DNA of 64,000 nt from Catonella massiliensis (GTDB lineage: Bacteria; Bacillota; Clostridia; Lachnospirales; Lachnospiraceae), in assembly GCF_016651435.1 (NCBI RefSeq), contig NZ_JAEPRJ010000001.1, positions 2,418,001 to 2,482,000 of the forward strand, read 5' to 3'. Under the pieces are notes generated by a model. The model saw only the letters and a list, made by a program, of their open reading frames with translations, searched no databases and was not told the origin of the DNA. A program made the position numbers and the translations under genes. Below, piece by piece: positions 23,214-33,248 of the stretch (its first letter is position 1; each line of letters opens with the position of its first letter).

Positions 23214-24431
23214 TTAGAAATCAACTTCTGTGTCATAGTAGCAGCACTTAAGAAGTTTTTCCATCTCTTCCTGCTTAGGCTGTCTTGGGTTAGAGCCTGT
23301 ACAAGCATCTGCAATCGCATTTTTAGCAATCTCAGGAAGTCTCTCAAGGAAGATGTTCTCAGGTACAAAGCCCTTCTCTGTAGGGAAGCTGTCTGCACCA
23401 TAGTGAGCAATGCCGTGAGGGATTCTAAGGCTGTCATTCATGCCTCTTAAGAACTTGATAAGGTTAGCAATCTTCTCGCCTTCAGAAGCACCGCCAATTC
23501 CCATGAAGTCTGAAATATACGCGTATCTCTTAGCTGCTGTAGTATCCTTTGCATTGTAAGCAATTACCTTTGGAAGATACATAGCATTTGCTGCACCGTG
23601 GATAATATGAGCACCCTGGTCTTCAAATACAGCACCTGTCTTATGTGCCATAGAGTGAACTATACCAAGGAGAGCATTTGAAAATGCCATACCTGCAAGA
23701 CACTGTGCATTGTGCATATTTGCTCTTGCTTCCTTATCTCCCTTATAAGACTCGATAAGGTTAGCCTTAATCATTGTCATAGCGTGGAGAGCAAGCGGAT
23801 CTGTATAATCGCAGTTAGCTGTAGATACATAAGCCTCAATAGCATGTGTAAGGGCATCCATACCTGTATGTGCAACAAGCTTATCAGGCATTGTCTCTGC
23901 AAGGTCAGGATCTACGATTGCGATATCAGGAGTGATTTCAAAGTCAGCTAAAGGATATTTGATACCCTTTGAATAATCAGTAATGATGGAGAATGCAGTT
24001 ACCTCTGTAGCTGTACCTGATGTTGATGGGATTGCACAGAAATGTGCTTTCTTTCTAAGCTCAGGTATGCCGAATACCTTGCACATATCTTCAAATGTAC
24101 ATTCAGGATATTCATACTTAATCCACATAGCCTTAGCAGCATCGATAGGTGAGCCACCGCCCATTGCTACTATCCAATCAGGTTCAAATTTGAGCATAGC
24201 CTCTGCGCCACGCATAACTGTCTCAACAGAAGGATCAGACTCGATTCCCTCAAAAAGCTCAACCTCCATGCCTGCTTCTTTAAGGTAGTTTACTGCTCTT
24301 TCAAGGAAGCCGAACTTCTTCATTGCGCTTCCACCGACACAGACCATAGCCCTCTTTCCTTTGAGGTTCTTAAGGTTCTCTAAAGATCCTTTTCCGTGAT
24401 AAAGATCTCTTGGTAATGTAAATCTTGCCAT
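23214..24431 (-). CDS. Iron-containing alcohol dehydrogenase
   Basis: 405 aa, the normal length for group III dehydrogenases. The nucleotide-binding N-terminus has GGSAMKKFG and AMGGGSPIDAAKAMW (GGGS motif), then STSGTATEVTAFSII. The metal site is in the C-terminal helical domain: IVDPDLAETMPDKLVAHTGMDALTHAIEAY and later SMAHKTGAVFEDQGAHIIHGAANAM. Histidines and aspartate for iron are all visible. It reduces aldehydes such as acetaldehyde or butyraldehyde with NAD(P)H during fermentation; substrate cannot be fixed from sequence. Monocistronic, with a strong terminator. Confidence 0.9.
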   Translation of the reverse strand: MARFTLPRDLYHGKGSLENLKNLKGKRAMVCVGGSAMKKFGFLERAVNYLKEAGMEVELFEGIESDPSVETVMRGAEAMLKFEPDWIVAMGGGSPIDAAKAMWIKYEYPECTFEDMCKVFGIPELRKKAHFCAIPSTSGTATEVTAFSIITDYSKGIKYPLADFEITPDIAIVDPDLAETMPDKLVAHTGMDALTHAIEAYVSTANCDYTDPLALHAMTMIKANLIESYKGDKEARANMHNAQCLAGMAFSNALLGIVHSMAHKTGAVFEDQGAHIIHGAANAMYLPKVIAYNAKDTTAAKRYAYISDFMGIGGASEGEKIANLIKFLRGMNDSLRIPHGIAHYGADSFPTEKGFVPENIFLERLPEIAKNAIADACTGSNPRQPKQEEMEKLLKCCYYDTEVDF

Positions 24432-24614
24432 TGTACTATCCTCCTAAAAGTTAACTGATGATTGCTGTTTGCAGACAATCATTGACTATTTTTTAACAAT
24501 CTCATTATATACTTTTTCGGAGTAAAAGCAAAGTGATTTTGCAAAAATTTACAATTAATTAACAAATTTTTAGACAATTTTGATAATAATATTCACTATC
24601 ATTAGAATTCATTA

Positions 24615-24643
24615 TTGACATAACCACTGTATTAGGGTACATT
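24615..24643 (+). promoter_or_regulatory. Candidate promoter of udk
   Basis: TTGACA (24615-24620) and TACATT (24638-24643) with a 17-bp spacer, about 97 bp before the start codon. Confidence 0.55.
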
Positions 24644-24739
24644 TCAAGTATAGACATTTGCTTGTAAACCCCATAAAAAGTATATATTTTGCTTCAATTA
24701 TGGTTAAACGACAGTACATTTCTTTGTCAGGAGGATGAT

Positions 24740-25357
24740 ATGAATAAACCATGTATAGTAGGAATAGCAGGCGGAAGTGCTTCAGGTAAGACAACAATAG
24801 TAAATAAGCTTAAGGCTTCCTTTGGTGATGATATACTTGTTATCAGCCATGACTCTTATTATAAGGCTCACAACGACCTTAGCTATGATGAGAGAACAAG
24901 GCTTAATTACGACCATCCTGATTCATTTGACACTGATTTGATGATTAGGGATATAGCAAAGCTTTCAAATGGAGAGGAGGCAGATATCCCTGTTTATGAT
25001 TTTTCAATTCACAACAGAACCGACTCCACCACACATGTATTTCCTAAAAATGTGATTATCGTGGAGGGCATTCTCATCCTTGCAAATAAGGAGCTTCGTG
25101 ACCTTATGGACATTATGGTTTTTGTGGATACAGATGCAGATGAGAGGCTTTTAAGAAGGATTAAGCGTGATGTAAATGAGAGGGCAAGAACTATTGATTC
25201 TATTATAAATCAATATCAGCAGACGGTAAAGCCTATGCACGAGCAGTTTGTAGAGCCTTCTAAGAAGTATGCGGATATCATCATCCCTAGGGGTGGCGAG
25301 AACTCTACAGGCATAACCATACTTACTGAGCATATTAAGCATAAGCTGGCAGGATAA
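24740..25357 (+). CDS. udk: Uridine kinase
   Basis: 205 aa from ATG 24740 after AGGAGG. The P-loop GIAGGSASGKTTIVNK is at residues 8-23, followed by SHDSYYKAHNDLSY and NYDHPDSFDTDLM, the nucleoside-binding DxxYY and DHPxxFD motifs of uridine kinases. VFVDTDADERLLRRIKRDV provides the lid arginines. It phosphorylates uridine and cytidine in pyrimidine salvage in the cytoplasm. Length matches the family. The next gene, an aminotransferase, has its own promoter 43 bp downstream. Confidence 0.92.
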   Translation: MNKPCIVGIAGGSASGKTTIVNKLKASFGDDILVISHDSYYKAHNDLSYDERTRLNYDHPDSFDTDLMIRDIAKLSNGEEADIPVYDFSIHNRTDSTTHVFPKNVIIVEGILILANKELRDLMDIMVFVDTDADERLLRRIKRDVNERARTIDSIINQYQQTVKPMHEQFVEPSKKYADIIIPRGGENSTGITILTEHIKHKLAG

Positions 25358-25399
25358 TGTAAGCATTATAACGAAAATGGATATAACCTCATATATTTC

Positions 25400-25428
25400 T
25401 TGCTAAATCATATTTTTAATGTTAAAAT
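25400..25428 (+). promoter_or_regulatory. Promoter of the MocR-type aminotransferase gene
   Basis: TTGCTA (25400-25405) and TAAAAT (25423-25428), 17-bp spacer, 42 bp before the start. Confidence 0.6.
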
Positions 25429-25470
25429 ACATTGCATACACGAATACATTTAATCATTTATGGAGGTTTT

Positions 25471-26811
25471 ATGGCTAAGAAAAAATATACCGATATGACA
25501 AAGGAAGAACTCCTGGAGCTTAGGGATGTGCTTAAGGCAGACTATAAGAAGATGCAGGCAAGAGGCTTAGAGCTAAACATGAGCCGTGGTAAGCCTTGCG
25601 TAGATCAGCTTGACCTTTCAATGGGTATGATGGATTCCCTAAACAGCTCCTCAGACCTTCTCTGCGAAGATGGTACAGACTGCCGTAACTACGGCGTACT
25701 TGACGGTATCCCTGAGGCAAAAGAGCTTATAGGTGATATGATGGAAGTGCCATACGACCATCTGCTTATCTACGGTAACTCCAGCTTGAATGTAATGTAC
25801 GACACCGTTTCACGCTCCATGACTCACGGTGTAATGGGCAGCACCCCTTGGTGTAAGCTTGATAAAGTAAAATGGATATGCATAGTTCCGGGCTACGACA
25901 GACATTTTGCCATTACAGAGTATTTTGGAATAGAGAACATATGTGTACCTATGTTGAAAACAGGTCCTGATATGGACATGATAGAAAAGCTTGTAGCTTC
26001 TGACGAGAGTATAAAGGGTGTTTGGTGCGTGCCTAAGTATTCTAATCCTACAGGTAACTCTTATTCAGATGAGACAGTTAGGAGATTTGCAAGGCTCAAG
26101 CCTGCTGCTAAAGATTTTAGAATATACTGGGACAATGCTTACACAGTACATCACCTCTATGACCACGACCAGGATCACCTTATAGAGATTCTTGCAGAGT
26201 GTAAACGTGCCGGTAATCCTGACTTAGTTTATAAATTTGCTTCAACCAGTAAGGTAAGCTTTCCCGGCTCAGGTATAGCAGCCCTTGCTACCAGTCTTAA
26301 TAACCTTGAGGACATACAGAGACAGGTGGCTATGCAGACCATAGGCCATGATAAGGTAAATCAGCTCCGTCACGTAAGGTTCTTTAAGGATATACATGGG
26401 CTTGTGGAGCATATGAGAAAGCACGCAGACATCCTCCGTCCTAAGTTTGAGGCGGTTGAAGAAATACTTGAGAAGGAGCTTGGCGGTACCGGTATTGCTA
26501 CCTGGACTTCTCCAAAGGGAGGCTATTTCATCTCTTATGATACTCTGCCAGGCTGTGCTAAGAAGGTGGTTTCACGCTGTGCTAAGGCCGGTGTGGTCAT
26601 GACTCCTGCAGGTGCAACCTTCCCCGGCGGTAAGGATCCCCAGGATAGCAACATAAGGATTGCTCCTTCCTTCCCTCCTATTGCAGACCTTAAGACTGCT
26701 GCAGAGCTTCTTGCACTTTCAACCAAGCTTGTGACGGTTGAGCATTTGCTTGAAAAGATGGAGACTCCTGAAGCAGCTTCTACCACAAAATCAACTAAAA
26801 CAACAAAATAA
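25471..26811 (+). CDS. Class I/II-fold aminotransferase (Aminotran_MocR type)
   Basis: 446 aa from the ATG after GGAGG. It has the distinctive opening DMTKEELLELRDVLKADYKK and LELNMSRGKPCVDQLDLS, seen in the family of PLP enzymes named MocR-type although no helix-turn-helix is attached. VWCVPKYSNPTGNSYSD, YWDNAYTVHHLYD and the lysine segment FASTSKVSFPGSG supply the PLP contacts. The family is thought to transaminate aspartate or other amino acids with 2-oxoglutarate; substrate uncertain. A threonine/lysine-rich tail ends the protein. A hairpin terminator follows. Confidence 0.87.
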   Translation: MAKKKYTDMTKEELLELRDVLKADYKKMQARGLELNMSRGKPCVDQLDLSMGMMDSLNSSSDLLCEDGTDCRNYGVLDGIPEAKELIGDMMEVPYDHLLIYGNSSLNVMYDTVSRSMTHGVMGSTPWCKLDKVKWICIVPGYDRHFAITEYFGIENICVPMLKTGPDMDMIEKLVASDESIKGVWCVPKYSNPTGNSYSDETVRRFARLKPAAKDFRIYWDNAYTVHHLYDHDQDHLIEILAECKRAGNPDLVYKFASTSKVSFPGSGIAALATSLNNLEDIQRQVAMQTIGHDKVNQLRHVRFFKDIHGLVEHMRKHADILRPKFEAVEEILEKELGGTGIATWTSPKGGYFISYDTLPGCAKKVVSRCAKAGVVMTPAGATFPGGKDPQDSNIRIAPSFPPIADLKTAAELLALSTKLVTVEHLLEKMETPEAASTTKSTKTTK

Positions 26812-26826
26812 CTACCAAAATTTCAA

Positions 26827-26877
26827 CATCCAAATCTGTGGTTATTACATCCTACTACACAGTTTTGGATGTTTTTA
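26827..26877 (+). terminator. Terminator of the aminotransferase gene
   Basis: CATCCAAAtCTGTG pairs with CACAGTTTTGGATG around a loop of about 15 bases, followed by TTTTT. Confidence 0.8.
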
Positions 26878-26912
26878 CTATAAATGATTGAAATTTATCA
26901 TCATAAATCCAT

Positions 26913-26941
26913 TTGCTTTTTGTATTTTTTTTTACTATAAT
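26913..26941 (+). promoter_or_regulatory. Promoter of nox
   Basis: TTGCTT (26913-26918) and TATAAT (26936-26941) separated by 17 bp of T-rich sequence. Confidence 0.65.
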
Positions 26942-26987
26942 TGTAATATTACCGACTATGGTAAATTTAAACTTGGGAGGAACTGAT

Positions 26988-28316
26988 ATGAAAGTTCTTA
27001 TTATAGGTACTAATCATGCGGGTATAGCAGTGGCAAACACCCTGCTTGACAATTATCCGGGAAACGAAGTTGTAATGATTGATAGAAATACCAACCTCAG
27101 CTACCTTGGCTGTGGTACTGCACTTTGGGTAGGAAGACAGATTGACTCTTATGAAGGCCTTTTCTACACTAGCGCTGAAGCCTTTGAGAAGAAAGGGGCT
27201 AAGATTAGCCTTGAAACAGCCGTTGATCACATCGACTTCGATAAAAAGATTGTATATGGCACAAAGAAAAACGGTGAAAAGTTCGAAGAGAATTATGACA
27301 AGCTCGTACTTGCCACAGGTTCTCTCCCAATCTCACCTGCCCTTGCAGGCCATGATTTAGAGGGACTTAAGTTCTTAAAGCTGTTCCAGGAAGGCCAGGA
27401 AGTGGACAAAGAAATCAGCAAGCCTGAGGTAAAAGAGGTGGCTGTAATAGGTGCAGGCTACATCGGTGTTGAGATTGCTGAGGCCTGTCTACTTCGCGGC
27501 AAGAAGGTAAGGCTTTTTGATATTGCTCCAAGCTCACTTGCAAGCTACTATGATGAGTGGTTTACAGAGGATATGGACAAGGCTATATCTGCTGCAGGTG
27601 TTGAAACTCATTTTGGAGAGAAAGTACTTGAATATAAGGGAAATGGCAGAGTATCTTCAATCGTAACTGAGAGTGGTGAATATCCTGCTGACCTTGTTAT
27701 CAATGCTATCGGCTTCATCCCTAACAACGCCCTTGGTAAAGACCACCTTGAACTCTGGAAGAATGGTGCTTACTCAGTAGATAAATATCAGCAGACCAGC
27801 GACCCTGATGTATATGCAGTTGGTGACTGTGCTACTATCTACTCTAATGCACTTAGAGACAAGACCTATATTGCACTCGCTTCAAATGCAGTTCGTACAG
27901 GTATAGTTGCAGGCCACAACATAGGCGGTACCAAGCTTGAAGGTGCAGGTGTACAGGGCTCTAACGCTATCTGTGTATTTGGTAGAAAGCTTGCTTCTAC
28001 AGGACTTTCACTAAATGCCGCTAAGAAGGCGGGCTTAGATGTAGAATATACCGATTATGAAGATACACAGCGTCCTGCTTTCATGAAGGAAAATGCAGAT
28101 GTTAAGATAAGAATAGTATATGAGAAATCAACCAGAAGAGTAGTTGGTGCTCAGCTATCTTCAAAAGAAGATGTATCAATGGCTATTCATATGTTCTCAC
28201 TCGCTATAGAGGAAGGCGTTACCATAGATAAGTTAAAGCTCCTTGATATCTTCTTCCTGCCACACTTTAATAAGCCATATAACTACATCACTATGGCAGC
28301 ACTTAATGCTAAATAA
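26988..28316 (+). CDS. nox: NADH oxidase / CoA-disulfide reductase family flavoprotein
   Basis: 442 aa from the ATG after GGGAGG; the longer frame to 26913 covers the promoter. FAD-binding KVLIIGTNHAGIAVANTL opens the protein. The redox cysteine lies at about residue 42 in SYLGCGTALWVG, as in H2O-forming NADH oxidases. The NADH Rossmann motif AVIGAGYIGVEIAEA is near residue 155, and the second FAD motif VYAVGDCATIYS is near 275. The family reduces oxygen to water with NADH, protecting an anaerobe from oxygen and recycling NAD. CoA-disulfide reductase is the alternative. Monocistronic with promoter and terminator. Confidence 0.88.
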   Translation: MKVLIIGTNHAGIAVANTLLDNYPGNEVVMIDRNTNLSYLGCGTALWVGRQIDSYEGLFYTSAEAFEKKGAKISLETAVDHIDFDKKIVYGTKKNGEKFEENYDKLVLATGSLPISPALAGHDLEGLKFLKLFQEGQEVDKEISKPEVKEVAVIGAGYIGVEIAEACLLRGKKVRLFDIAPSSLASYYDEWFTEDMDKAISAAGVETHFGEKVLEYKGNGRVSSIVTESGEYPADLVINAIGFIPNNALGKDHLELWKNGAYSVDKYQQTSDPDVYAVGDCATIYSNALRDKTYIALASNAVRTGIVAGHNIGGTKLEGAGVQGSNAICVFGRKLASTGLSLNAAKKAGLDVEYTDYEDTQRPAFMKENADVKIRIVYEKSTRRVVGAQLSSKEDVSMAIHMFSLAIEEGVTIDKLKLLDIFFLPHFNKPYNYITMAALNAK

Positions 28317-28331
28317 GATTTAAACTACTAA

Positions 28332-28368
28332 TGTGCAGAGCCTGTTTACCGGGTTCTGCACATTTTTT
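28332..28368 (+). terminator. Terminator of nox
   Basis: TGTGCAGAGCC pairs with GGTTCTGCACA around TGTTTACCG, followed by TTTTTT. Confidence 0.85.
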
Positions 28369-28531
28369 AATCTCAACCGACTTGTCATAATGAAGACACT
28401 ATTTTATCATACACTTAGTCTTCACGGGATATTATTCCATATCCACGATATAATGTTTGAAACACCCTTTTATTTACCGGAAGTGAAGCAAATTCTTTGA
28501 GAAAATGTCAAATCAATAAATTTCCACAAAA

Positions 28532-30103
28532 CTATCCTAGTTCAATTATAGTATTAAACTTAACCTTTACATCATCAGGAATATAATGTGCCACTTCTAC
28601 AACTGTCTTATCAAGGTTCATAATAGTTTCATGCACCTTAGCTGCTGTGTTCTTATCAAGGGCTGAAGTTCCCTCATCTACAAGAAGTACTGAACAGTTG
28701 TAAAGTAAGGCTCTGGCTATTTCTATTCTCTGCTTCTGCCCGCCTGAAATGTTGCCTCCCTCATCCTCAATGATGTAATCAAGCCCATTTTCTTTCACAA
28801 AATCAGCAAGCCCTGCCAGCTCAACCGCCTTGTTTATTTCTACATCTGTAAAATCTTTCCCGAGAGTAATATTGTATTTCAAAGTTTCATTGAATACTGC
28901 TGGATTTTGTGAGATGAAGCCAAGTTTTTTATGTTGTAATTCCTTATCATTTAACAGCACCTTACCTGCATTTGGAATAAGCTCGCCACTTATCAGCTTA
29001 AGTATGGTACTCTTACCACTTCCGCTTGAACCCTGAATAAGGATTTTGTTACCATTTTCAGCCTTAAGGGAGAACTTCCTCAGTATTTCCTTGTCTTCAT
29101 TGTAAGCAAAGTCTACATCCTTAAACTCTATCTTTCTTACATCTTCTATCTCATTTTCAGGGACATTAGCAACATCCTTGAAGTTTACTATCTTTTCTCT
29201 TATTGACTCGGTAGACTTAAGTACAGCCATGAGTCCAGCTATCTGACCAAGGGAACCTACTATCCAGCCGCTTGAATATTGAACCGCAATAAAGGCAGGA
29301 ATGGTTATGTAACCCTTAATCCCCATATAAATACCGATGGCTATAGGCAGGATATTCATAATTATATAAATAATATTCATATACAGACCTGTAAATTCCA
29401 TGGCGTTGTTTCTATCTGCAAATTCTTTCTCGCTTTTTGATATTGAACCAAAAAGTTTCTTAACAGTATCTGCGATTCTGTTGTAGTTAATGATGGTAGC
29501 ACTATTTTTAATCACATCTTTTATAAGAATTGTAGTCTTGCCTATACTGTCAGTATACTCGTTTGTCTTGGCTACTGTTTTCCCTCCAAAGATACCGCTA
29601 AGTCCCATAGGAAGTAATCCTATCACAAGGTAAATAAGAGCAAATATCCAGTTACTACTAAATGTAAGTATAAGGGTAAATACTACGATTGCAAAACACT
29701 TTGTAATCTTAATAATATTATCAAAATAATTAGCCATAACCAGCTTTAAGTCATTGTCTATAAATGAAATAGCTGTACCCGAATCAACTCCCTCTGCTAT
29801 TGCATTTTTCACGCAGGCGAGCTTAATATCCGTAATCACCTGAGCCTTGTAGTTGTTTACTGCCTTTATCGCCTCTTTCCCTATCCAAAGCAGAAAGATG
29901 TATGAAACTATATACGCTCCCACAAACGGAAGAATCCACTCTAATTTCTGTTCTTGTATGAGCCAGAAAAATAAGGCATAGGTTCCTGTATTAAACGGGG
30001 TCTCAAGTCCAGAAATAACGGTAAGTATGATGGCTTTCCACCATTTTGAGCCTTTCTTGTACAACTTCATATCAGCTCCTGTTTTGGTTGGTTCATTTTT
30101 CAT
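28532..30103 (-). CDS. ABC exporter of the RiPP cluster
   Basis: 523 aa with a six-helix exporter membrane domain (about residues 20-300) fused to an ATPase. Walker A is GSSGSGKSTIL, Q-loop FISQNPAVF, signature NISGGQKQRIEIARAL, Walker B VLLVDEGTSALD. No N-terminal peptidase C39 domain is present, so leader removal must be done elsewhere. It is the last gene on the minus strand of the azole-peptide cluster, 110 bp behind the dehydrogenase gene, and is the obvious candidate to export the modified peptide. A GGGAGG site precedes the chosen start. A housekeeping exporter role is the alternative. Confidence 0.8.
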   Translation of the reverse strand: MKNEPTKTGADMKLYKKGSKWWKAIILTVISGLETPFNTGTYALFFWLIQEQKLEWILPFVGAYIVSYIFLLWIGKEAIKAVNNYKAQVITDIKLACVKNAIAEGVDSGTAISFIDNDLKLVMANYFDNIIKITKCFAIVVFTLILTFSSNWIFALIYLVIGLLPMGLSGIFGGKTVAKTNEYTDSIGKTTILIKDVIKNSATIINYNRIADTVKKLFGSISKSEKEFADRNNAMEFTGLYMNIIYIIMNILPIAIGIYMGIKGYITIPAFIAVQYSSGWIVGSLGQIAGLMAVLKSTESIREKIVNFKDVANVPENEIEDVRKIEFKDVDFAYNEDKEILRKFSLKAENGNKILIQGSSGSGKSTILKLISGELIPNAGKVLLNDKELQHKKLGFISQNPAVFNETLKYNITLGKDFTDVEINKAVELAGLADFVKENGLDYIIEDEGGNISGGQKQRIEIARALLYNCSVLLVDEGTSALDKNTAAKVHETIMNLDKTVVEVAHYIPDDVKVKFNTIIELG

Positions 30104-30212
30104 TTATTATATCCTCCCTTAACTTATATATTTTATAAATAACCAGTCGGTTTAACACATATTGCTATTATAAAGATTAAAAATAATAAACAACATACCA
30201 AAAGGTGTTTTA

Positions 30213-31319
30213 TTAAATTATTTTTTTTGACCTTGAGATTAATTCTGTTTCTTTACCTGTAAGAACTCCATAGAATGGGATATAATCTTTGAGAGAGTTA
30301 TTCTGTTCTAATATTGGTAACCAAAAATTAAAATTCATTTGTTTTATTGGTCTATTATATATACCTATACCTGAATTATTTAAGCATACTTCCTGAGCTA
30401 AGTATCCTATATATTGTATTACTTCAGCATAATTGTTCATTACTTTATTTTCCCATTTGTAAAGAAAAACTGTTATTTGGGACATCGTTCGCGCATTTAG
30501 ATAATTGTATTCTTTCATAATGTAACTATAATCAATAACCAAGCCATTTTCATTATCTAAAAGAGAATTACCGTCATTTATAAATACCAGTGTTTTTACA
30601 CTATCAATAACAGTTTTATCAAATTTTAGGCTTTTAATTTTACTAAAATCTTGAGGAAAATATCTATATTTTTCATGATCTAAATCAAAATTTATCAGAC
30701 CACCATAATATTTTCCACTACTTCTACTTTTTGCTTTTCTCCAAAATTCATTAATTTTTTCCCTATTTTCTAAGTAATGAACTCCTATTCTTTTATTCCT
30801 AAGTGCAAGTGTGTTTATCCCATCATTATTAAGTTCGTACTCATAACCATATATGTCAGCTATGCGTGATATATTATACAAAAGATGTCCTACTTCAAGT
30901 ATTTGTAATGTCTTAAATATACTGGGGTAATGTTTGTCATTGAACTCTTTAAGTTCAATGACAATATCACCGGTATTCACATTACTGTCCAGATAAGTTG
31001 ATGAATTAACTTTCAAAATTTTCTTTCTTTTCCAAAAGTCCTTTGTCAGTAAATATCCATCTTTTGAAAAATAAATTCTTAATGTGTACAAGCTCCTCGC
31101 TGATGGATAGGACATATGGATGCTATATGGTGTTCTCAGAAAACTATCAACCCTTAAAACTGTGTTTAAGTCAAGTATATGAGACTCATATTCACTAATA
31201 TATATATCTTTATCCGTTATTATTCCAATTTCATTATAGCCAATATGTTCCTGTATTTTATCATCACTGCCATTAAAATATGATACATCACTCAGCAAAT
31301 CCTTTTCTGAATATAACAC
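30213..31319 (-). CDS. SagB-like azoline dehydrogenase
   Basis: 368 aa. The C-terminal half has a nitroreductase-type fold as in SagB/ThcOx dehydrogenases: the AKSRSSGKYYGG segment (about residues 196-207) fits the FMN phosphate-binding RxSxR-like turn of this family. YNRPIKQMNFNFWLP is the later flavin loop. The N-terminal half is the family-specific extension with LEVGHLLYNISRIADIYGYE, typical of SagB. Such enzymes use FMN to oxidise thiazolines and oxazolines to thiazoles and oxazoles. It follows the YcaO gene by 17 bp, so the pair should act in sequence on the precursor's cysteines. Confidence 0.75.
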   Translation of the reverse strand: MLYSEKDLLSDVSYFNGSDDKIQEHIGYNEIGIITDKDIYISEYESHILDLNTVLRVDSFLRTPYSIHMSYPSARSLYTLRIYFSKDGYLLTKDFWKRKKILKVNSSTYLDSNVNTGDIVIELKEFNDKHYPSIFKTLQILEVGHLLYNISRIADIYGYEYELNNDGINTLALRNKRIGVHYLENREKINEFWRKAKSRSSGKYYGGLINFDLDHEKYRYFPQDFSKIKSLKFDKTVIDSVKTLVFINDGNSLLDNENGLVIDYSYIMKEYNYLNARTMSQITVFLYKWENKVMNNYAEVIQYIGYLAQEVCLNNSGIGIYNRPIKQMNFNFWLPILEQNNSLKDYIPFYGVLTGKETELISRSKKII

Positions 31320-31336
31320 CGCCTTATTCCTCCATT

Positions 31337-32491
31337 CTATGCAAGAGGGCTCACCTTGCCTAATTTAGCCTTCTTAACTACATCGTCTCCACAGTCGAAA
31401 TACATATTCTTACCACCAAGACAAGATACTTTCACTGCATACAACCCCAAATCGTCTAGTATTTTATGGTTAATAGGAACATATATAATATCCTTATAAT
31501 ATTCTAGTGCTTTTGTTTTTATACTTGCTCTCCTTTTTATCGTAGTCCATACTGGTTTAATGCTGTTAGCATTATCAACAAGTGAGTTAAGTGCAGCCAC
31601 TATATCATAAGAAAGATATATTCCTAAATTTGTATCCAGAATATCCTTTGTAACTATTTCTTTATATCCCTGATGGTTTCTTCTAATGTATCTCTGTGAA
31701 AAATATATTCCTTCTGCCTCTATAAACGCACTGTTGATAGCTTGTTCTAAAGTCATCCCCGAACCAAGCCCTGTTACTGAGAAGAATTTTTCATCATTTC
31801 TTTTACTTCTTATTAGGCACCATACCGAGAATATATCATTAGGTTTATTATCTATCAAGTAGCAATCAACTTGATAATTGTTTTCATCAAAATATTTCAA
31901 TTTATTTCCCATCAGTTCATCTAAGTTATCTATTTTCAATATATTTCCATCAGACAAATACCAATATCTTATAAATTTATCTCTTTCTATAAACTCTAAT
32001 ATCCCTCTTTCTATTGCATCATTTAAACTTGATCCAAGTGCATTTCCATTAGAATTACCATAAAAATCTCCCCAAGTTTTAAAATCATTTTTCAAATAAT
32101 ATGCAAATACCGATGGTACCAAATATGAAGAATCTGTTTTTAAGCTTTTAGCTTCTATAAATTCAGCCTCTTTTGGACATAAAAATTCCTTCTTTGTCCA
32201 GTCAAACCCAAGGTCATTCAAATTAAGATACGATATTTTATCCGTTTCATATACTTTTATATCGTCAAATATTGTCTCTGAACAAGTATACCTTTCTATG
32301 TATTCATAAATAGCCTTCAATTCACTACACGCATCAAATTTGCCAAGTGAAAAGTGATAACCTCCTATATTATTGTTTTTTCTGTTTATCAATCCTACAC
32401 TTTTAAAATGTCTTATTTCATGAAACTGCCAGTCTTCTTCCTTCATAAGATATCTCTTTATCCATATAGGTTCAGTAAAATTTTTATTCAT
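31337..32491 (-). CDS. YcaO cyclodehydratase
   Basis: 384 aa. YcaO ATP-binding signatures are visible: ELKAIYEYIERYTCSE (about residue 58-73), NALGSSLNDAIERGILEFIE with ERD following (about 150-173), and GSGMTLEQAINSAFIEAEG. The C-terminus ends GKVSPLA, near the proline-rich tail of azoline-forming YcaOs. The family phosphorylates the amide backbone to cyclise Cys, Ser or Thr into azolines. It overlaps its predicted E1-like partner by eight bases. The precursor peptide has an adjacent cysteine pair as the likely substrate. Confidence 0.88.
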   Translation of the reverse strand: MNKNFTEPIWIKRYLMKEEDWQFHEIRHFKSVGLINRKNNNIGGYHFSLGKFDACSELKAIYEYIERYTCSETIFDDIKVYETDKISYLNLNDLGFDWTKKEFLCPKEAEFIEAKSLKTDSSYLVPSVFAYYLKNDFKTWGDFYGNSNGNALGSSLNDAIERGILEFIERDKFIRYWYLSDGNILKIDNLDELMGNKLKYFDENNYQVDCYLIDNKPNDIFSVWCLIRSKRNDEKFFSVTGLGSGMTLEQAINSAFIEAEGIYFSQRYIRRNHQGYKEIVTKDILDTNLGIYLSYDIVAALNSLVDNANSIKPVWTTIKRRASIKTKALEYYKDIIYVPINHKILDDLGLYAVKVSCLGGKNMYFDCGDDVVKKAKLGKVSPLA

Positions 32492-33248
32492 AACAACTTT
32501 CTCCTATAGTTATAAATTCGTCATTTATAAAATAAAGTGCCTGGTCAATAGTCGTTCCTCTAGCTTCAAATATAATTCCGTTTATTTTACACTTAACATA
32601 AGCATCCGGATATCTGCTTTCAAAATCAAACTTCTGCTCCATATACCAAGGCTGAAAGCAGATAGCACTATCCACGTCATTCATGCCTATCTTATCTTTT
32701 AGAAGTCTAACCCCGCTCACATAACTAAAGATAGGGACAGCTAACGTATAATTTTCAATAAGTGCTGTAATAATTTCATCTTTATTTTTTAGAATTGTCT
32801 GAACAGTCAATTCTTCCTGTTTTCCTGTAGGTGTAACAAAATTCCCACCTTTTAATTTCCTTGACGATATAATTATTTCGTTCTCTGTAATATAAAGTAT
32901 TAGCCCTTTTTTACTATCGTCAAATATCAATCCTGTTCCACTGCAATATTGATTAAGTCTTTCAATATCATCTATATTTTCTACATAACTTACAACAATT
33001 TCTTTTTGTGTTTTAGGAATTTCCCGTTCCGTTATAATCCCATTTATTTTAGCAAGAAACTTAAATATTATGTCATTTTTGTCAACTTTGATTTTATTTT
33101 TAATATTTTTGATTATGTCATATAATTTTTTCAATTCATCTACTGTCAGTTTTACCTTATATGTCTTATTGTCTGCTGTTATATAAACCCACTCTTCACT
33201 TTCAGATATAAATAAAGTTTCATTTATACTATACTTTCTCTTTTCCAT
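32484..33248 (-). CDS. E1-like / RRE-containing cyclodehydratase partner
   Basis: About 254 aa from an ATG after GGAG (a longer frame to 33284 overlaps the neighbouring gene more). The N-terminus KRKYSINETLFISESEEWVY then YKVKLTVDELKKLYDIIKNI looks like the winged-helix RiPP recognition element of TOMM E1-like and Ocin-ThiF proteins. The centre NQYCSGTGLIFDDSKKGLIL and the C-terminal ICFQPWYMEQKFDFESRYPD fit the degenerate E1 fold. It would bind the leader peptide and present it to YcaO, with which it overlaps by eight bases. It is shorter than many SagC-type partners (about 350 aa). Confidence 0.65.
   Translation of the reverse strand: MEKRKYSINETLFISESEEWVYITADNKTYKVKLTVDELKKLYDIIKNIKNKIKVDKNDIIFKFLAKINGIITEREIPKTQKEIVVSYVENIDDIERLNQYCSGTGLIFDDSKKGLILYITENEIIISSRKLKGGNFVTPTGKQEELTVQTILKNKDEIITALIENYTLAVPIFSYVSGVRLLKDKIGMNDVDSAICFQPWYMEQKFDFESRYPDAYVKCKINGIIFEARGTTIDQALYFINDEFITIGESCYE

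Noticed and set aside
28532..30103. C39-type peptidase-containing bacteriocin exporter
   Set aside because: The N-terminus goes directly into membrane helices; no cysteine-peptidase domain is present.
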